Part shown: positions 39,712 through 52,676 of the stretch, one piece after another
How positions within the stretch are numbered: position 1 is the stretch's first letter
Layout of the letters: every line of letters begins with the position of its first letter
Assembly (NCBI GenBank): GCA_026826555.1
Contig: JAKSZT010054308.1
Location: 856,174 to 920,173 of the forward strand
DNA from: Tolypeutes matacus
Taxonomy: Eukaryota > Chordata > Mammalia > Cingulata > Chlamyphoridae
Reading direction: 5' to 3'
DNA length: 64,000 bases
Notes under the pieces: generated by a model
The model's input: only the letters and a program-made list of their open reading frames with translations
The model's database searches: none
Told to the model about the DNA's origin: nothing
Program-made: the position numbers and the translations under genes

Positions 39712-39813
39712 GAGGTGCCAATGTGGCTCAGTGGTTGAGTGCTGGCTTCCCAAATGCAAGGTCCTGGGTTCAATCTCTGGCCCCAGTACCCCTCCCCCCC
39801 CCCCCAAAAAAAA
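39712..39813 (+). mobile_element. DAS-type SINE
   Basis: tgccaatgtggctcagtgg (A-box) and ggttcaatctctgg (B-box) are followed by a C-run and an A-run. It lies immediately after the copy at 39617, perhaps targeted to that copy's A-rich tail. Confidence 0.7.
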
Positions 39814-41559
39814 GGAAACTAGTTTGATCAATTCTTCTACTAACACTTTGTGAAAATTCATTCTATCACTCATTCCAACAGCCAGTCATTATTTCATTGT
39901 ATTACTCTACCCAGCAGATTGCAGATTGTTGGCAAAAGCCTACTTTTTGTTTTTGTTCTTAAACTCTGCTCTAGTAACAGGTCATGCAGAGTATGTGAAA
40001 CAAGATGTTGAGTGGGGAAGGCAAACAATCGAACCACTATTTTCAATGCAGGGCCACAAGGGGTCTGAGAGAGGTGATGCATGTGGGAGAATCTGTTACA
40101 GCAGCTGGACTAGGTTCCTAGCTAATACAAGGGTCCAATAATGACTTGTGTTTTGACCACTGGTGTCCTGAGTCCATGACTGGAACAAATATCCTCAGTA
40201 CCTGGAAGAATCTGAAAATTGCCTCCTTGACCCTGTGCAAGAGTTATTATGACTTAAAAAAATTAAAAAAAAGACCAAAAAAACTTCCAGGAACTTGTCT
40301 TCCCACCGAAATTTTAATCAAAAGCAAAAGTTTATGTCTGACAAAAGGAACTGTACATAAGCACTATCCTTTAGTTGACATGATTGCTTCTGTATCAGTT
40401 ACAGAGGATATGGGTTAATAATTCTGAAGCCACTATATGTGTATATTGGAATTAAACAATTAAGTAAATGGTTGCCAGATTTTAGGAATCAGGATTCTTA
40501 CTGTAGGCGTGGGATGCTAAAAACAAGCAAGGCAGGGAACCTAAAAGGACCGTGTTGTATTGGACTAGAGTTAGAGACATCAGTATGAACTCATATTTAG
40601 CTTAATATAGATACATATGGATATATATGGAAATATATATATATGGATTAGTATACACACATATCCTTCCTAGATCTGTCAGCTGAAAGAGTATGGACAC
40701 TGCAATATCTCAGTAGCAACAAACATATCCCGTGGCCAGACATTGGTTCCTAACACTACTTTCCAATAAAAGGAACCAGTGCTTCTTGGAGAAATGACTG
40801 ATCCCAGGGATAGAGCAGGGAATATACTTGTACTTGTGGTTTAGTACCTGGGTCTCTTTCAGGCGTAATCTCTTTCCTGCAGAAAATTAACAAGGTTCCT
40901 CGTCGAGCTGATTGGAGATTAGACAGGAATATTACAGGTGAACTAAAACAGTAGCTCAAAAATACAGAAGAAATTAAAAATGGGATAACAGATCCCAATC
41001 CAGGAAGGATTAGAAGACACCCAGGAGGAGATAGCCATTAATGTGTCACCCAGGTTAGAATCACCTCAACATGGGCTTTTATCTATCAATCAAGTGATCT
41101 TTGACCATCCTCAGCTAGAAGGGTCACTCTTCTGGGAAGTACCCACTGCACTGAGAGAAAACTCTGAGTTTTGCAAATTTTACTTTAGTGCTGGACAGTT
41201 CTCTATTTTCTGAAATGTCCTCACTAACTTACTTCTGCACCTGGAACTGCACACACGAGTCTCATTCCTTGCTCCAGAGAGACCCAGGAGTGTGCCAACA
41301 GAGCTGGGTCTGAAGGTGCTGCCCCCATGACCCAGCTCACCATCAGCAACACGGTTGTCTTCAACTAACTCATGAGGACAGAGACTTCGTTCTTCAGGCA
41401 TCTACCTCCCCTGGCAACAACAACCATTCGTGGCTTCACTTGTATCCCCAGGGTGAGGTCCATAGCCTGGCACACAAAAGATGTTCAGTAGTGTTTGAGA
41501 GGGCACCGCACACACCATCAAATAATTCTAAAAAAGAACAGAAACTAATCTTCAAAATT
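39814..41559. other. Gene-free stretch with possible LTR and L2-type relics
   Basis: 39950-40135 ends in ctgttacagcagctggac and gctaatacaa, like an LTR end. 40600-40660 is TATATA-rich. 41370-41490 has an L2-tail-like ggcacacaaaagatgttcag. None can be bounded. Confidence 0.3.
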
Positions 41560-42610
41560 TCCTAACTCAAAACCCAAGAAGAACTTTCTCCAGTCCTTGA
41601 ACTCGCTCACCATTGGTGTCCATCTCAGCAGAGTCCACAGAGGCCTGGTTCCAGATGCCTCCAGGGAAAGGTAGGGTTAGACTCACAAGTCAGGCCCAGG
41701 CCCTAAGGCCAACCTCCCTGAGCTCCTAAGTCCCCACCATCTCTCAGGACCCCCTTGCCAACGCTACTCTCCCTGGATGCCCTGCTTAGGGAGTACTTCC
41801 TCAAGAAAGAGGGGAGGGCCCAGAAGAGCTAGATTAGAGGGGGCAGCATCGGAGCACTGTGGGGTCAGGACAGAGAATCAAGGTCAGGGAATCGGGAGCT
41901 CTGCTTCATTCCCAGCACCAACAAGTGACAGAGTCAGGGACTCTCAAGGACAGCTGTTTCCATTGAATGAGAGGATAAAACAAAAAAAAAGCATCTCAGG
42001 CTTTGGAGGATCCAAAGTTGGCATCAGGAGTCCCAGGGGAATCATTTACCTGGTAATTAAGAGGTTATCAGAAAAATAACATGAAATTGAAGACTGAATT
42101 GACTTAGCTGCAGAGGGTAGGAATTGAGAACTTTTTTGGAAGTTTCCATTTATTTATGACAGTTTTCTTATTTTAATTTCTAAAAATTGGTTCTTCTCAA
42201 AACCTCACAAAAAGGTGGGGGCAATGGGTAGAGGCAGGGAAGCATGGAGCTGAAGAAGGACACTTTTGTCATTCTAATGGTTTCCTCCAGTCAACAGGAG
42301 GCAGCAGCTGGTTGAAAAGCCTGACTTGACAGCACTGAAGGATGGATGAAAAGAAATGATGAGCCTAGGCTCTACAGAATGCCTTAAGAGCATGTTACTT
42401 CTTTCCAACTCCTGTTTTGTTGTGGTTCTTCTCCCCCCATCGGTTAAGCCAAGGAGGAATCATTTAAATAATTGCTGGAAAGCCTATAGCATGTGAAGAT
42501 AACATTCCCCTTCAGTCAGTTTAAAGGTAGTTTCTCCTGAGGTTGTGTGGTATTTTCCACAGAAGGTGGGTAGAGAAAGGACTCAGCAGCTTCATGCCCA
42601 GGTTTAGGGG
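41560..42610 (-). repeat. SPRR-type 3' flank, copy B
   Basis: This is the 3' UTR and downstream flank of the SPRR2-like pseudogene at 42671-42809. Its distal part (41630-41680) also matches 29140-29190: both contain an acagaggcctgg block followed by tccagatgcctcc. That extends the duplication to include sequence beyond the poly(A) site. Copy A carries extra sequence between its two matching blocks. Confidence 0.5.
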
Positions 42611-42670
42611 ATGATGGCTTCAGACATGTCACTGCTGCTTTGGTAGGTAGTCCTGCTGGCATGAGGAAAA

Positions 42671-42809
42671 CTACATGGGAGGTGGGGGCATGTCTGCTGC
42701 CTGGGGGTCAGAGGGCAGGGCTCAGGCCCTTTTGGGAGGGCAGGGCTCAGAAATCTTTGGTAGGGGCTGGCAAGGGATTTTGCATTGTTTTTTGCTACTG
42801 ATAGGACAT
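42671..42809 (-). pseudogene. SPRR2-like pseudogene (stop and frameshift)
   Basis: Minus strand: a poly-pyrimidine tract and AG acceptor (42831-42832 on the plus strand) are followed by 21 bases and an ATG at 42809. The frame starts MSYQ and then meets TAG at codon 5 where SPRR2 has glutamine. A +1 shift follows, after which CK.PCQP and SEPCPPK reproduce the SPRR2 repeat pattern. A TGA ends the repeat region and a final TAG lies at 42671-42673. The downstream minus-strand sequence to about 42149 looks like its 3' UTR, with AATAAA at 42149-42154. Most of the C-terminal repeats are missing or scrambled. It is clearly a dead gene of the EDC cluster. Confidence 0.75.
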
Positions 42810-42832
42810 TCTTCTTGGATTGCTTAAAGCCT

Positions 42833-44128
42833 GCAAAAAAACAGGAAACAAGCACTTTTAGCTGCCCCACTGGCACAGCTTTCTCCACTGAAGGTGGAGG
42901 TTCCGAGTGAAGGAAATTAACCCAAATTCTCACAGAGGAGATTGCTGTCTCCTCTTACTCTTTCTTAATTCTCGCAGACTAAGATAATCTCATCTTTCTC
43001 ACTGCCAAGATGACCAGTCCTGGAGAACTTCTATTGATAATGGCTGACAAAAAGTATTTTATCTGAATTGGCACAGAAATGTCCTGTATCTTCCTTGATC
43101 TGCCCCACCATTGAACTGGGACCATCCTGGGCTCTAAGAGGGATATGTGCACAGTCCACCAAGTCAGGGGTAATCAATAGATATGGCTTGGTATCAGGAA
43201 AATTTGCCATGTAAGAAATGATAAATGGACTGGGATGTTTATTCCATAGAATAGAAAGTCTGAGGAGATAAGAATGCATTCTGCACTTGCTTCCAGGGCT
43301 GCTGCTCATGCAGGCATTCAGAGGGGGGAAACGTGATAAATATGCAAAGCAGAGGAAAGAGAGGGAATTTCCTAATACCCTCTACTGGCCCAAAACTAGA
43401 GCACCTGCACAGAAATTGGAATCCCAGGCACCATACAGGTTCAACCAAGTGCTGGTCAACCTTTATAATGCCTGTCAATGTGGCGATCCTAATTCATGGA
43501 GGAAGAACTGGATGACCCCCAGGTGATCAGGAAAATCGTCCTATCTTTGTGTCTGTTAGCCCTGTACTTGACTGAGGCATTTCTCTACTTCTTCAGTTCT
43601 CTTGGGTTACTTCTCTATGTCTTCCCTCAAGAGTCTGCAAGCTGATCCTACCAACTCATGGAGGAAGAGGAAGGGGTCACTGTTGGTTTAAATGCCTAAG
43701 CTCATTGCCAAAATAAAAAGGCATATATAAAAGGGCATAAATAATAATCAAATTCAATAGTAAGTAAAAAAAAAAAATTGTTGCCATTAGTTGTCCTGGT
43801 ATCAAGGATAAAACTCAGCTCTTTAGCTCAGTGACTCTGACACCTCATCATGTTTTTGTCTAAACGTAAGAAGATTTTCCCTCACAAATCATCATCATCC
43901 CCCTCAAAGTGATAGCAGAGAATAAATAATGGACAAGGAGATATAAAAGCTAAGTTCTAGAACCAATTTTACCAGAAACCTCTTGAATCACCTGCGACTT
44001 GATTTTGCCTTCTATAACTTTCAACTTATTGAAAAGGGGATTTCATGGGTCCTTATATATCTAACATTCCATCTAGTATCATGGCTCGTTCACTCTGTCT
44101 CCTCTTGACCAACTCACTTTTCTCTGTC
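42833..44128. other. Gene-free stretch upstream of the SPRR2-like pseudogene
   Basis: On the minus strand this would contain the intron and first exon of the dead gene. I see no convincing donor and TATA pair. Small open frames at 43031-43526 lack motifs. Confidence 0.3.
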
Positions 44129-44490
44129 GAATTTTTTTTTTCTTTTTTTTTTTTTTTTATTATGGGTAAAAATCAAAATTCTCACAATACATACAAACAT
44201 TTGCAAAATGATATATAAATATATATGCATATATGTGTATTTGCTTACAAAAATGTTATTTATATATATATAAAAATATACATATATTTTAAGAGGTACT
44301 TAGATTACCCAAAATATCACACGGAACCCACTGGGATTCCCATGTTGCCCACCTCCCACCACATCCCACACAAACATCTCCCACAAGTGTGGCCCACCAC
44401 CCTCAATGAACTTACACATCCTGGAGCCTTGCCACCAACCATAGACCACAGTTCACACTGTAGACCACACTCTCTCCCACTAACTAACCG
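44129..44490 (-). mobile_element. L1-type 3' end, minus strand, with T-run
   Basis: A T-run at 44129-44159 (the minus-strand A-tail), an AT-rich spacer with TATATA repeats, then the shared module (ttagattacccaaaat, ggattcccatgttgccc, accatagaccacagtt). An open frame across it (44225-44776) is therefore repeat-derived. Confidence 0.5.
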
Positions 44491-46479
44491 TATTTTAACT
44501 TTGTTCTTCTCTTGCTCTACCTCTGACTCTCTCTCACACGCACTCTCAGTGTCCCCCATACCATCTCTCTACATTCTCTCATTTCCACCAAAGGTTGGTG
44601 GAACCAATCTCTACATTACCTTACCCCAGAAGAGCAGAGCCCCTCACTCACTGCCTCTCCCTCTGCCCCACACCTCAGGGGTCCAAGTGGCCCTTATATC
44701 CTGGTGCTACCTGTCAAGGAGGAAACAGGGATTTCCAACGGATTACTTGTTATCAGGTACCTCATCCAGCTCCTGAAAACGGTCGTCAAACTCCCACATT
44801 GCACTAAAAACTCTAGTCTTGCACCCGCCTGATGATCAACCACATTCTCAAATACTCTGGAAAGATTTCTCTAGGATGTGAGAGCACTAGATTCTGGTAC
44901 ACTTTCCTCAATTGTACCCAGAACCATCCCTCATGGCCCAGCAGTAAATAAACTGCTCTGTGATGATCCAACAATCTCATCTAGAAATCAGAATAAGGGT
45001 TCAGAAGTCTGCGCTTCCAGTAGCATACACTACTGGACAATCTATCTTACCCGTTTACCTGTCCAAGCTGTTCCTTTTTTCAGAGGCTCCAAAGAACATG
45101 AAGAGTCTTCCAATCTATATGCTTTTATCCACCAATTTAGACAATTCTGGAAGAAGCAGATATTTGCCAAACACAGGAATCTTATTCTAATTGCTGACAT
45201 CACTTTCCAAACTCTCTCTTGTTATAGATATGTCAGCTTTGCAGTTGTACACCAGCTAGCATCCATCTCTTTTGTAAGATGATCCTTAGAGCATCCGTTT
45301 ATATGTCTGACAGAAGCCACTACCACTGGTGTTTCTGGGGTTCTCTGTGGACTTTTGGTTGCTATAGGGAGATAAAAGGAAAAGTCTCATTGAGTTCCAG
45401 GACACTGGGAGTTAGGGTCTTCCATGAGGAGTGGGGAACAATGCAAAGGTGTATTTATCATCATCTATTTTACTTAAATTTCCCCCTACCTCTCCCCACC
45501 TTCTTCACCCCCCTCCAATATACTCAAGTCAGTCTCTTTGAACCCATTAATCCTGCAATAGCCTCTTCCTTATAAGCAGGTGAAATGAGACCACGAAAAA
45601 TATCAGCAGCAAGTTGAAAGGAAAGTGAGTAATAAAAACTCCAAAAGGCTAACTGGTTAAGGGGTAGAAAGCCATGTCTATACTGCCAATAAACCCAGAA
45701 GGTCCTCCAGGCCCTTTCCTCAGCACTCATCTTGTCCCATGTCTCCTGGAGACACTGCCCAGCTGTGGAGACATAACCAGGATGGTCACTGCCAGGTGAT
45801 TTCAGGATTTGAAAGCAGAGAGATGCTGGAAGCAGAAGCCAGGGCAATTTTTTCCTTCTCCAACTCCGGTTATTTATTCTTGCTCTTGGCCTTCAATCTT
45901 TACAAGTCAGCCCTGCTCTTAAGACAATTAGATTATATCTTGGTTTATATCTTTCCCCAGATATAAACCTCTTCAGAAGCTTGGGAACCCAGAGAGTTGA
46001 ATTAATTTTAGTCTAAAACTTTGCTTGGGTAAAGCAAGGATCTTGAATTCTCCCCCTACTCCAAACATACTATGGAGTTCCTTCCAGCATCAGAAGGACT
46101 CTTGAACCCCAGCTGGAAATGAGTAGGCCCAAGGGCTAAGGGACCACCAGACAATAACCAGAGAAAGCACCCAGTAGATAAATCTGTGTTTTTTTGTGAA
46201 ACACAGTGGTTGTCATTTCTGATATTGTTACATTTTATTACTTAGACACATGGGTCTGAAAAGAGTCATCATCATCCTTTAAATCAGCCTGAAATAACTC
46301 TCTGGGAAAGGGGTGGGGAGCATAGAGGAAGCAACCTTATCATACAGCCAACAAAAGGAGAAGGGAAGGCATCAGGGGCTCCTGGGGAGGAGGCAAGGCT
46401 GGCCTGAAAATACAGGCCATCTCAAAAAAGAGTATTTACTGAAGGGAGAAGGAAAGAGTAAAGACAGTACCATGTGAAA
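44491..46479. other. Gene-free stretch
   Basis: A 134-codon plus-strand frame at 44878-45282 has no recognisable domain or compositional signature. The rest is AT-balanced single-copy or diverged repeat sequence. Confidence 0.3.
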
Positions 46480-46795
46480 GGATTAAGGTCCCTAGTCTGA
46501 ATCTATCATCCTTCAAATTTGCTTCAGTAACACCTCTTTCACGAAGTCTTCCATGATCCACTAAGGCCCCTGCTGTGACAGGTTTCCTTCCCTGAATCTT
46601 GGAGTATCTTGTGCCTAACTTGTAACTAGCACAGATCACATTGGAGCCTGGTTGTCAGTACAACCATCTACACAGGGCTGTGAACTCTTTCGGAAACAGG
46701 TTGTGCCTTGGTCAACTCTATATCTTTACCTCTTATACGTAATGCTTGCCCCAGTCAGCATGCAATGAAAGTTTAATAAAATGCCATGAAGTAAC
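46480..46795 (+). repeat. L2-like LINE 3'-end relic
   Basis: tcatccttcaaatttgcttc, then cacgaagtcttccatgatcc, gggctgtgaactctttcgga and a terminal aatgaaagtttaataaaatg are in L2 3'-end order. Confidence 0.5.
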
Positions 46796-47310
46796 TACTA
46801 GACACCTGCCGTCAGAACTACAGGGGATGTGCTCCACTCATTCCCTCTGCTTAAAACTCCTGAGGGAAACATGGTTGCAGCGGGCACTGGGAGAGGTAGA
46901 GAGGATACCTAGTTCATTAGCCCTGGAGCTTCCAGATCAGGCCCATTGGTGTGCTAGAGCAGAGAGTGCTGAGAACTGACTATTAAATATTCAGAAATTT
47001 TGCAAGCCAGTTGTTAAACCATTAGAAGTTCAATGGGGGCGGGGGGGGAGTTACACCATGGAAATCAGGGAGCACTACATAAAAACAGGACTGCTTTTCC
47101 CCCTCAGAGAACCTATTTACCAGTGTACCACTGAGGGGGCGGCAATAAATTCAGCAAGCCTTTTCCCTTTCCTTCTCCCAATGCTGTTCAGCCTCCTTAA
47201 ATGGCCTCTGTTAGGGTTGTGGAAATAGCCTCTGTGCTTTACATGATGTGCCAGTTTTCTTCATGTCCCCTCCTCCAACTCCTCAGAAAATGGTAATTTA
47301 TGACAGCTGC

Positions 47311-47749
47311 TGTGGTGGACTGCATCATGTACCCCAGTTTGGACACATTCTTGGTCTTGGTCCACATTCGGTGGGTGTGGACCCATTGTAAATAAGACCT
47401 CTTCAAGATGTTACTCCAGTTAAGGTAGGAACCAACTGAAGCAGTTTGGGCTTTAATCTGGATGACTGGAGTCCTTTATAAGCAGAATGGAAGTCAGACA
47501 GAGAAAAACCATGGGGAACAGCCAGAAGCCAACAACAATGGAACCAGCAAGAGAAAGGAGAGGATGCCGCCATATGCATTGCCATTTGATGGAAAAGCCA
47601 GGGAACCCCAAAGATTGCCAGCCAGAAGGTACCAATCCCTGGAGGAAGCAAGCCTTCTAGCCTCTGAAAGGTTGAGCCAATACTTTCCTTTTGTTAAGCC
47701 AACCCATTACATGGTATTTGTTTCCAGCAGCTGGGAAACTAAGCTACCA
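47311..47749 (+). repeat. MaLR-like solo LTR
   Basis: It starts TGTGGTGGACTG, has ggagtcctttataagcagaa (TATA region) and ends in cagctgggaaactaagctacca. Its layout and the phrase ggagtcctttataa are shared with the LTRs at 3197 and 9928, so a related family is likely. Confidence 0.55.
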
Positions 47750-48029
47750 AACTGGAGCTTTTGATGCAAAGAGTGTGTATGCCCAGTTTTCAGGACTTTG
47801 GGAGGGACATCCTGGAACTAGGAAACTAGTAAATCTCTTTTTTCCCTCTAAAATAGAGTGAGCCAGGTTAGAAGGCCCCTGCTTGGGGTCCTCTTCATGC
47901 CACCTACCTTCGGGGAGTAAGGCCAGAAGAATTTTAAGCTGACCCTTACAATCTTCAACCCTGGTGTTGTGCCCAGAATCATCCCCATCCCTTGAGCATG
48001 GACAGCCTCTGGGATTTGTTTCTAGCCGA

Positions 48030-48450
48030 AAGCATATAGCAAAGGTGATGGGATGTCACTCCCTTAATTTGGCTGCTGTATGTAAGACTCTTTTAGCTGC
48101 CTGAAGAGAGACTCTCCTGCTGGCCTGGAAGAAGCAAGCAGCTGTGATGTGAACTATCTAGGGAGAGGGTCACGAGGCAGGGAACTGGAGGTGACTTCTA
48201 GGAGCTGAGGACTTCAGTCCTGCAACCAGAAGGAACTGATTCCTACAACCTCATGGGCTCAGAAGAGGCTCCCAGGCTCCAGAAAGGACTGCGGCCAGCC
48301 ACCACCTTCACTGCAGCCTCGTGAGACCCTAAGCAGAGGACCCAGTTAATTGGTGTCTGATTCCTGACCCACAGGAACTGTGAGATACTAAATGTGTGTG
48401 GTTTTGAGCTTCTGTTTGTGATAATTTGTTATACAGCATTAGAAAACCAA
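48030..48450 (+). repeat. Ancient LTR-like repeat
   Basis: It has a Gln/Gly-neutral, purine-rich body and the typical end ggaactgtgagatactaaat followed by gataatttgttatacagc and aaaccaatat. The subfamily is not assigned. Confidence 0.45.
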
Positions 48451-48938
48451 TATGGGTGAGGATGACAGTCTCTTGTCCTCCCAAATATTCTGCAGGTTAA
48501 CCACCTCCAGTCTTTTTTTTAATCACTTTTCACATGGCATAATTTTCCAGTTTGACTTCAAGTTCATCTGTCTCATCTTGGGTCATTCCAGGGTGATAAT
48601 ATTCCTCTTAGAAAAAGGAGGCCTAAACAGGCCCTGCAACAACAGTGGGTCTGCTGGGACGATCACACAATGACAAATGCCTCCAGGAGGCGGGCACAAG
48701 CTCCATACTGTACAGTAGCCACAGGAGGGATTGGCTTTTTGGTATCTGTGGCCCATGGTGGTTTTTGTGGTGGTGGCCAAAATCCAGTGGAAAGTTCTTA
48801 ACAGCAGAAGGCTAGGAAAGGTGTGAGAGGAGAGGGTGCCCTCCCCTCCCCTCTGGACGCATGGGCCTCATCTCCCTCACTGACACCATTAAAACGTGAG
48901 CTCTTGGCCTACAAATGACAGACTCCTGATCCTTGCAG

Positions 48939-49150
48939 GGTTTCATTAGAACCAAGAGCGATCTCCTATCGGCAGTAGCAACAAAGCTAAGTGCTCTGCT
49001 GGCTCCCTTCCCAGGTTGCTGAGCCCTGCTCCCCAAGTTCCTGGAGCCCCACTTACCCTTCCCAGCAGAGAAACCACGAGCCAGCAGGAATGCCAGCTGA
49101 AGCCAAAGTGGCATCCTCTGGAGCCACCACCAGCCAAATCCAGGCATGAG
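48939..49150 (+). pseudogene. Decayed SPRR2-like pseudogene, start codon lost
   Basis: A CAG acceptor ends at 48938. After 22 bases the expected ATG is ATC at 48961-48963, followed by codons matching SYQQ with a CAG-to-TAG change. Further on, in a shifted frame, an SPAPQVPGAP stretch and QQECQLKPKWHPLEPPP recall the SPRR2 repeats and the tail QQCQQKCPPVQPPPP. Several substitutions and indels make it clearly non-coding. Its downstream flank shares landmarks with the relic at 26.9 kb, including a CTCF-like motif about 450-480 bases after the start. Confidence 0.5.
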
Positions 49151-49405
49151 GCATCTGGAATCCCTCCTGCTCACTACAGAAACGTCCTTCCCTCGACCCA
49201 CGCCCTCTACACCTTACAGCTCTCAGGAGGTCCAAGGATAAAATATTCACAGCCTACCGGTTTCCTACAGGGTTAAGTGACTCTTCCCAGATCTTTCCCT
49301 GGGAGACCTCAGGCATTAGAGAGAAGTGCTCTCAGTGTCTTCCCTGAAGCCTTCCACCTCTGAGCAGGAAGGCGGGTGCTTCCAGCAGCTCTTGCTCTAG
49401 CCAGA

Positions 49406-49420
49406 ACTGTCCCCTGCTGG
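49406..49420 (-). promoter_or_regulatory. CTCF-like motif, one mismatch
   Basis: The minus strand reads CCAGCAGGGGACAGT, 14 of 15 matches to the CTCF core. Orientation is the same as the site at 27415, and the distance (445 bases) after an SPRR relic's start is similar. It appears to be the paralogous copy of that site. Confidence 0.35.
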
Positions 49421-49739
49421 CAGAAGAAGATCACTAAGAGAACAGAGCTCTGCTTCCCCTCGTTATATTAAAAATAGGAAGGCCTTGTAAAGCAAAGCTG
49501 GCTAAGAAATTCACCAGAACTATCTTAACATCTGAAAACCAAGCCCCAGCCCAGAGTTTCCTGATTTTGCAATCCCACAGTTGGTGAAGGAAATGGGGCC
49601 CCTGTCCTTTGGCTTCCCTAAGTATGCACAGATTTCTCCCTCTGCTCTCTGAGCCTGCAGAAGGCACCCCTAGCGTTGGAAGGGATTTCTCTTCAGCTCT
49701 GCTCTCCCCATTAAAACATCTGCCCCAGTACCACACTAA

Positions 49740-49940
49740 TGCAAGGTGTCAATAATATTTAATAGTTCAATAATTAATAGTACTATTGTAATATTCTTTC
49801 ATCGAGTGTAACAAAGGTAACAAAATTAATGCAAAGTATTAATAATAAGGGGATGGGGCATATGGGAATGCTGTATTTTTAACATGATTTTTCTGTAAAC
49901 CCACAATTTCTCTAATTTAAAAAATTAGATTTAAAAAAGT
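49740..49940 (+). mobile_element. L1-type 3' end, plus strand
   Basis: ttctttcatcgagtgtaaca, gggcatatgggaatgctgta and a tttttctgtaaaccc block ending A-rich: the unbroken version of the module split at 22877/25273. Confidence 0.5.
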
Positions 49941-50839
49941 CTGCCCCAGGGAGACCCCAGGAAGTGCCCTGAGGGCAGAATCTGGGTCACAGCAGAGTGA
50001 GGTAGGGACTTTGCTCAAATAGAACAAATCCCACTTGCCCACTGGATGGCCCCTCACAGCCCCTTGCCCTGTAGCATCACTTCTCAGCCCACGACCCTCC
50101 CAGGTCCTCTCCATTGCTCCTGCAGGCCTCACCAGGTATGGAAGGTGTGTGTATTTGGAATCAGGGGATTGGGAGATGAGGCAAAGCAGCTCCAAGGAAG
50201 AGGAGTCAGGCCAAGTCTAGAGCTGCCCGGTGAGTCCATATTTGCCTGGGACCCAGGTCAAATGAGGGCTGTGTCCTGGAGAAATCCCGGGAGATCCAGA
50301 ATTTCCTGCCCATAAGGCCCAATAATGCCTATGTCCTGGGTCTCTGAGAATGGGACAGAAATGTTGATGATGGAAGCTGACACTTAGAGACAGATATGCT
50401 AGTTATAACGCCCACCTGCATGAAGTCAAGCATACCTCCTCTGACAGTTCACTTATTCTTAATTCCCCTGCTGGATTTTGTCTTGGACATCTAGTCCTTT
50501 CTTCTCCAAGCATTGCTTCAGTCAGCACTGAAGATGCAAAGACTCTTAAGAGAGTCTTGCCCAGGAATAGGGCACTGTGTGAGAGACAAGAGACAGAAAT
50601 GTACCTGGCCGTCGCCTCCCAGCAGAGCAGGTGGGAGGATGGCGCTGTGGGGAGCACTTGGGGACGTTCAGAGATGACGTCTCTTCACTGCAGGGGCCAT
50701 CAGGAAGGTCTGCATGGAAGGCAGGTTTTCGGGCTGAATCTAGAAGGGGAAAAATATATCAATCAGAAAAGAAGAGGAGGACATGGAGGTTAGAGAAAAG
50801 CAGTTGAAAGACTATTAAAATTATATTACTTCATCTCTT

Positions 50840-52010
50840 CATTCACAATAAGCGTGATCTATTGAGTATACAATAAGATGTGCTGGGCTGTGCATGGGCA
50901 CAGGGGGTACAGAAATAAAAGTAAATGGTTCCTGATCTCTCCACTAGCCTACCAGGGGAGGGTGAGATGAGGAAATAAACAACTATAAAATATGGGGATA
51001 CAGGCTCAGAATGAGGTTTGCTTAGACAGCTAATAGCCTGAAAGAGCTCGATAAAGCACTCCAAGATAGAAGTTTAAGATTGCGAGAGGAAGGAGAGAGG
51101 ACATGACTGGCAGAAAGAATGCACAGAGTTTCAAAAAAAAAAAAAAAAGCACATTTTGGGAACTGCAAGTCGACCCTAGAGTCTGTGATGAAATTTGAAG
51201 ACTGAACTGAAAGCAGGGGCCAGATTTGTGATGGTATTTTGGAACCAACTGACAACCTGGGGCCTCATCTTAAATTCTCTGGTAAAATTAGACTTCTGTC
51301 TTGTAAAAACCACTGTGACAGTCACGTGCAGTATGCATTAGAGGTGAGGCTCTTTGGAGTCAGGGAACTCGTGATGATGAGGGCCTCCCTTAAGGAAACA
51401 GTGGCGGCTGTGAGCTGATGGGGGGACTGACATCATAGAGATTTACACAGCGGCCCCCAAACTCCAGGCTAGTTTGGGAGCCTGGTGTTTGGCAAATAGA
51501 ACTGGCAGGTTCAGGGGGCACGTTTGGTGAGAGGCAGGAGTCCGCAACGAGCCCAGATTTCTGCCTTAGAAGTCTTGGTGGGCAGGGACGCACTTCCCAG
51601 GGTGGGAGAGCACCCGGAAGAAAAGATGGGCAAGGCGCGGATTATGATTTTGTCAAAGCAGTTTGAGGTTCCAAAGTACACCCGGTGGCTGTGAACATGT
51701 GGACCTAGAGAACAAGGAAGAGTGTGGGCTTTGGAATCCTTTGGCGTGGAGGTGGCAGTTACAGTGCTGGTGGAAGATGAGATCGGCAGCAGGTGTAGAA
51801 AGTGAAAGGAGCCAGATGAAGTTGAAAGGAAAGGCTCCAGCCAAGGGGGAAGAGTCCATAAAGGAGACACAGATGAGGCCGGTGAAGTGGGAGAACATCC
51901 AGGTCTTAGAGAAACCCAAAGAGGTGGGTGTTAAAGAGGAGGCACGACAGTGTTGAATATCGCAACGAAGTCGAATAGAATAAACACTGAGCCGTGTCCA
52001 TGAAGACGTC
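50840..52010 (+). other. Gene-free region, probable ancient repeat mosaic
   Basis: Stretches such as agcgtgatctattgagtata, ggggtacagaaataaaagta and gaatatcgcaacgaagtcga resemble the order of an old widespread mammalian repeat, too diverged to name. The open frames on both strands show no coding motifs. An A-run at 51134-51149 may mark a small insertion. Confidence 0.3.
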
Positions 52011-52676
52011 GTGGGACATCCCTCCCCTAATAGATAATGAAACAAACAAAAGTATCAGGGGAAAATCACCAGTGGCCACGGAACAACGAAAGAGGATATA
52101 TGAGTGTTTTCCATGCACCACATAGAGAACACAGGAGAGAAAACACTGGTTCCCAAAGCTGTTTAAAACCCTGTCCCAGGGGGCAGTCTGGAAACAGGCC
52201 ATCCTCCCAGCAGGCAGAAAATGGGGTGATAAGCAACTAGTCAAGGGAGAAGCCTTTGCAAATATTTAAGGACTGCAAGTTGCAATCCCAGTGCACAGGG
52301 TGCAGGGACGGTGTCCTCTGGAGATGGATAACACGTGCAAGTTCCCACAAGAGTAAAGGTAGCTTGAAGCAGCTGCCGAGCCCAGACAGAACAGTGCAAG
52401 TCAGGTAAGAACTTCTCTGCCCCTTCTTTCTCCTTCCCGTTCAGCCCCTTCCTGGGAGGACCAGAGGCAGCTGGGTGAATGGCGAAGAGGTAGAGAAGCT
52501 CCACGGGGGCCAATGGAGAAGACCCTCCTTTCCCAGGCAGGCTTCCTGCCTGCAGCAGTCCTAAGCTTTAAAGGTCAAGGAAATAGACTTTTCAAGGAAT
52601 GAACTATGACTGTTGATGTAAATAGAAGTGACCTGACAAGAGAACTTCTTATTGTCCAAGCACGACCCTAAAAGTC

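Noticed and set aside
44225..44776. 183-codon plus-strand open frame
   Set aside because: Its first half runs through the reversed L1-type 3'-end module and a T-run. The rest has no domain or family pattern.
44878..45282. 134-codon plus-strand open frame
   Set aside because: No recognisable motif, composition or splice context. Similar lengths occur by chance in this sequence.
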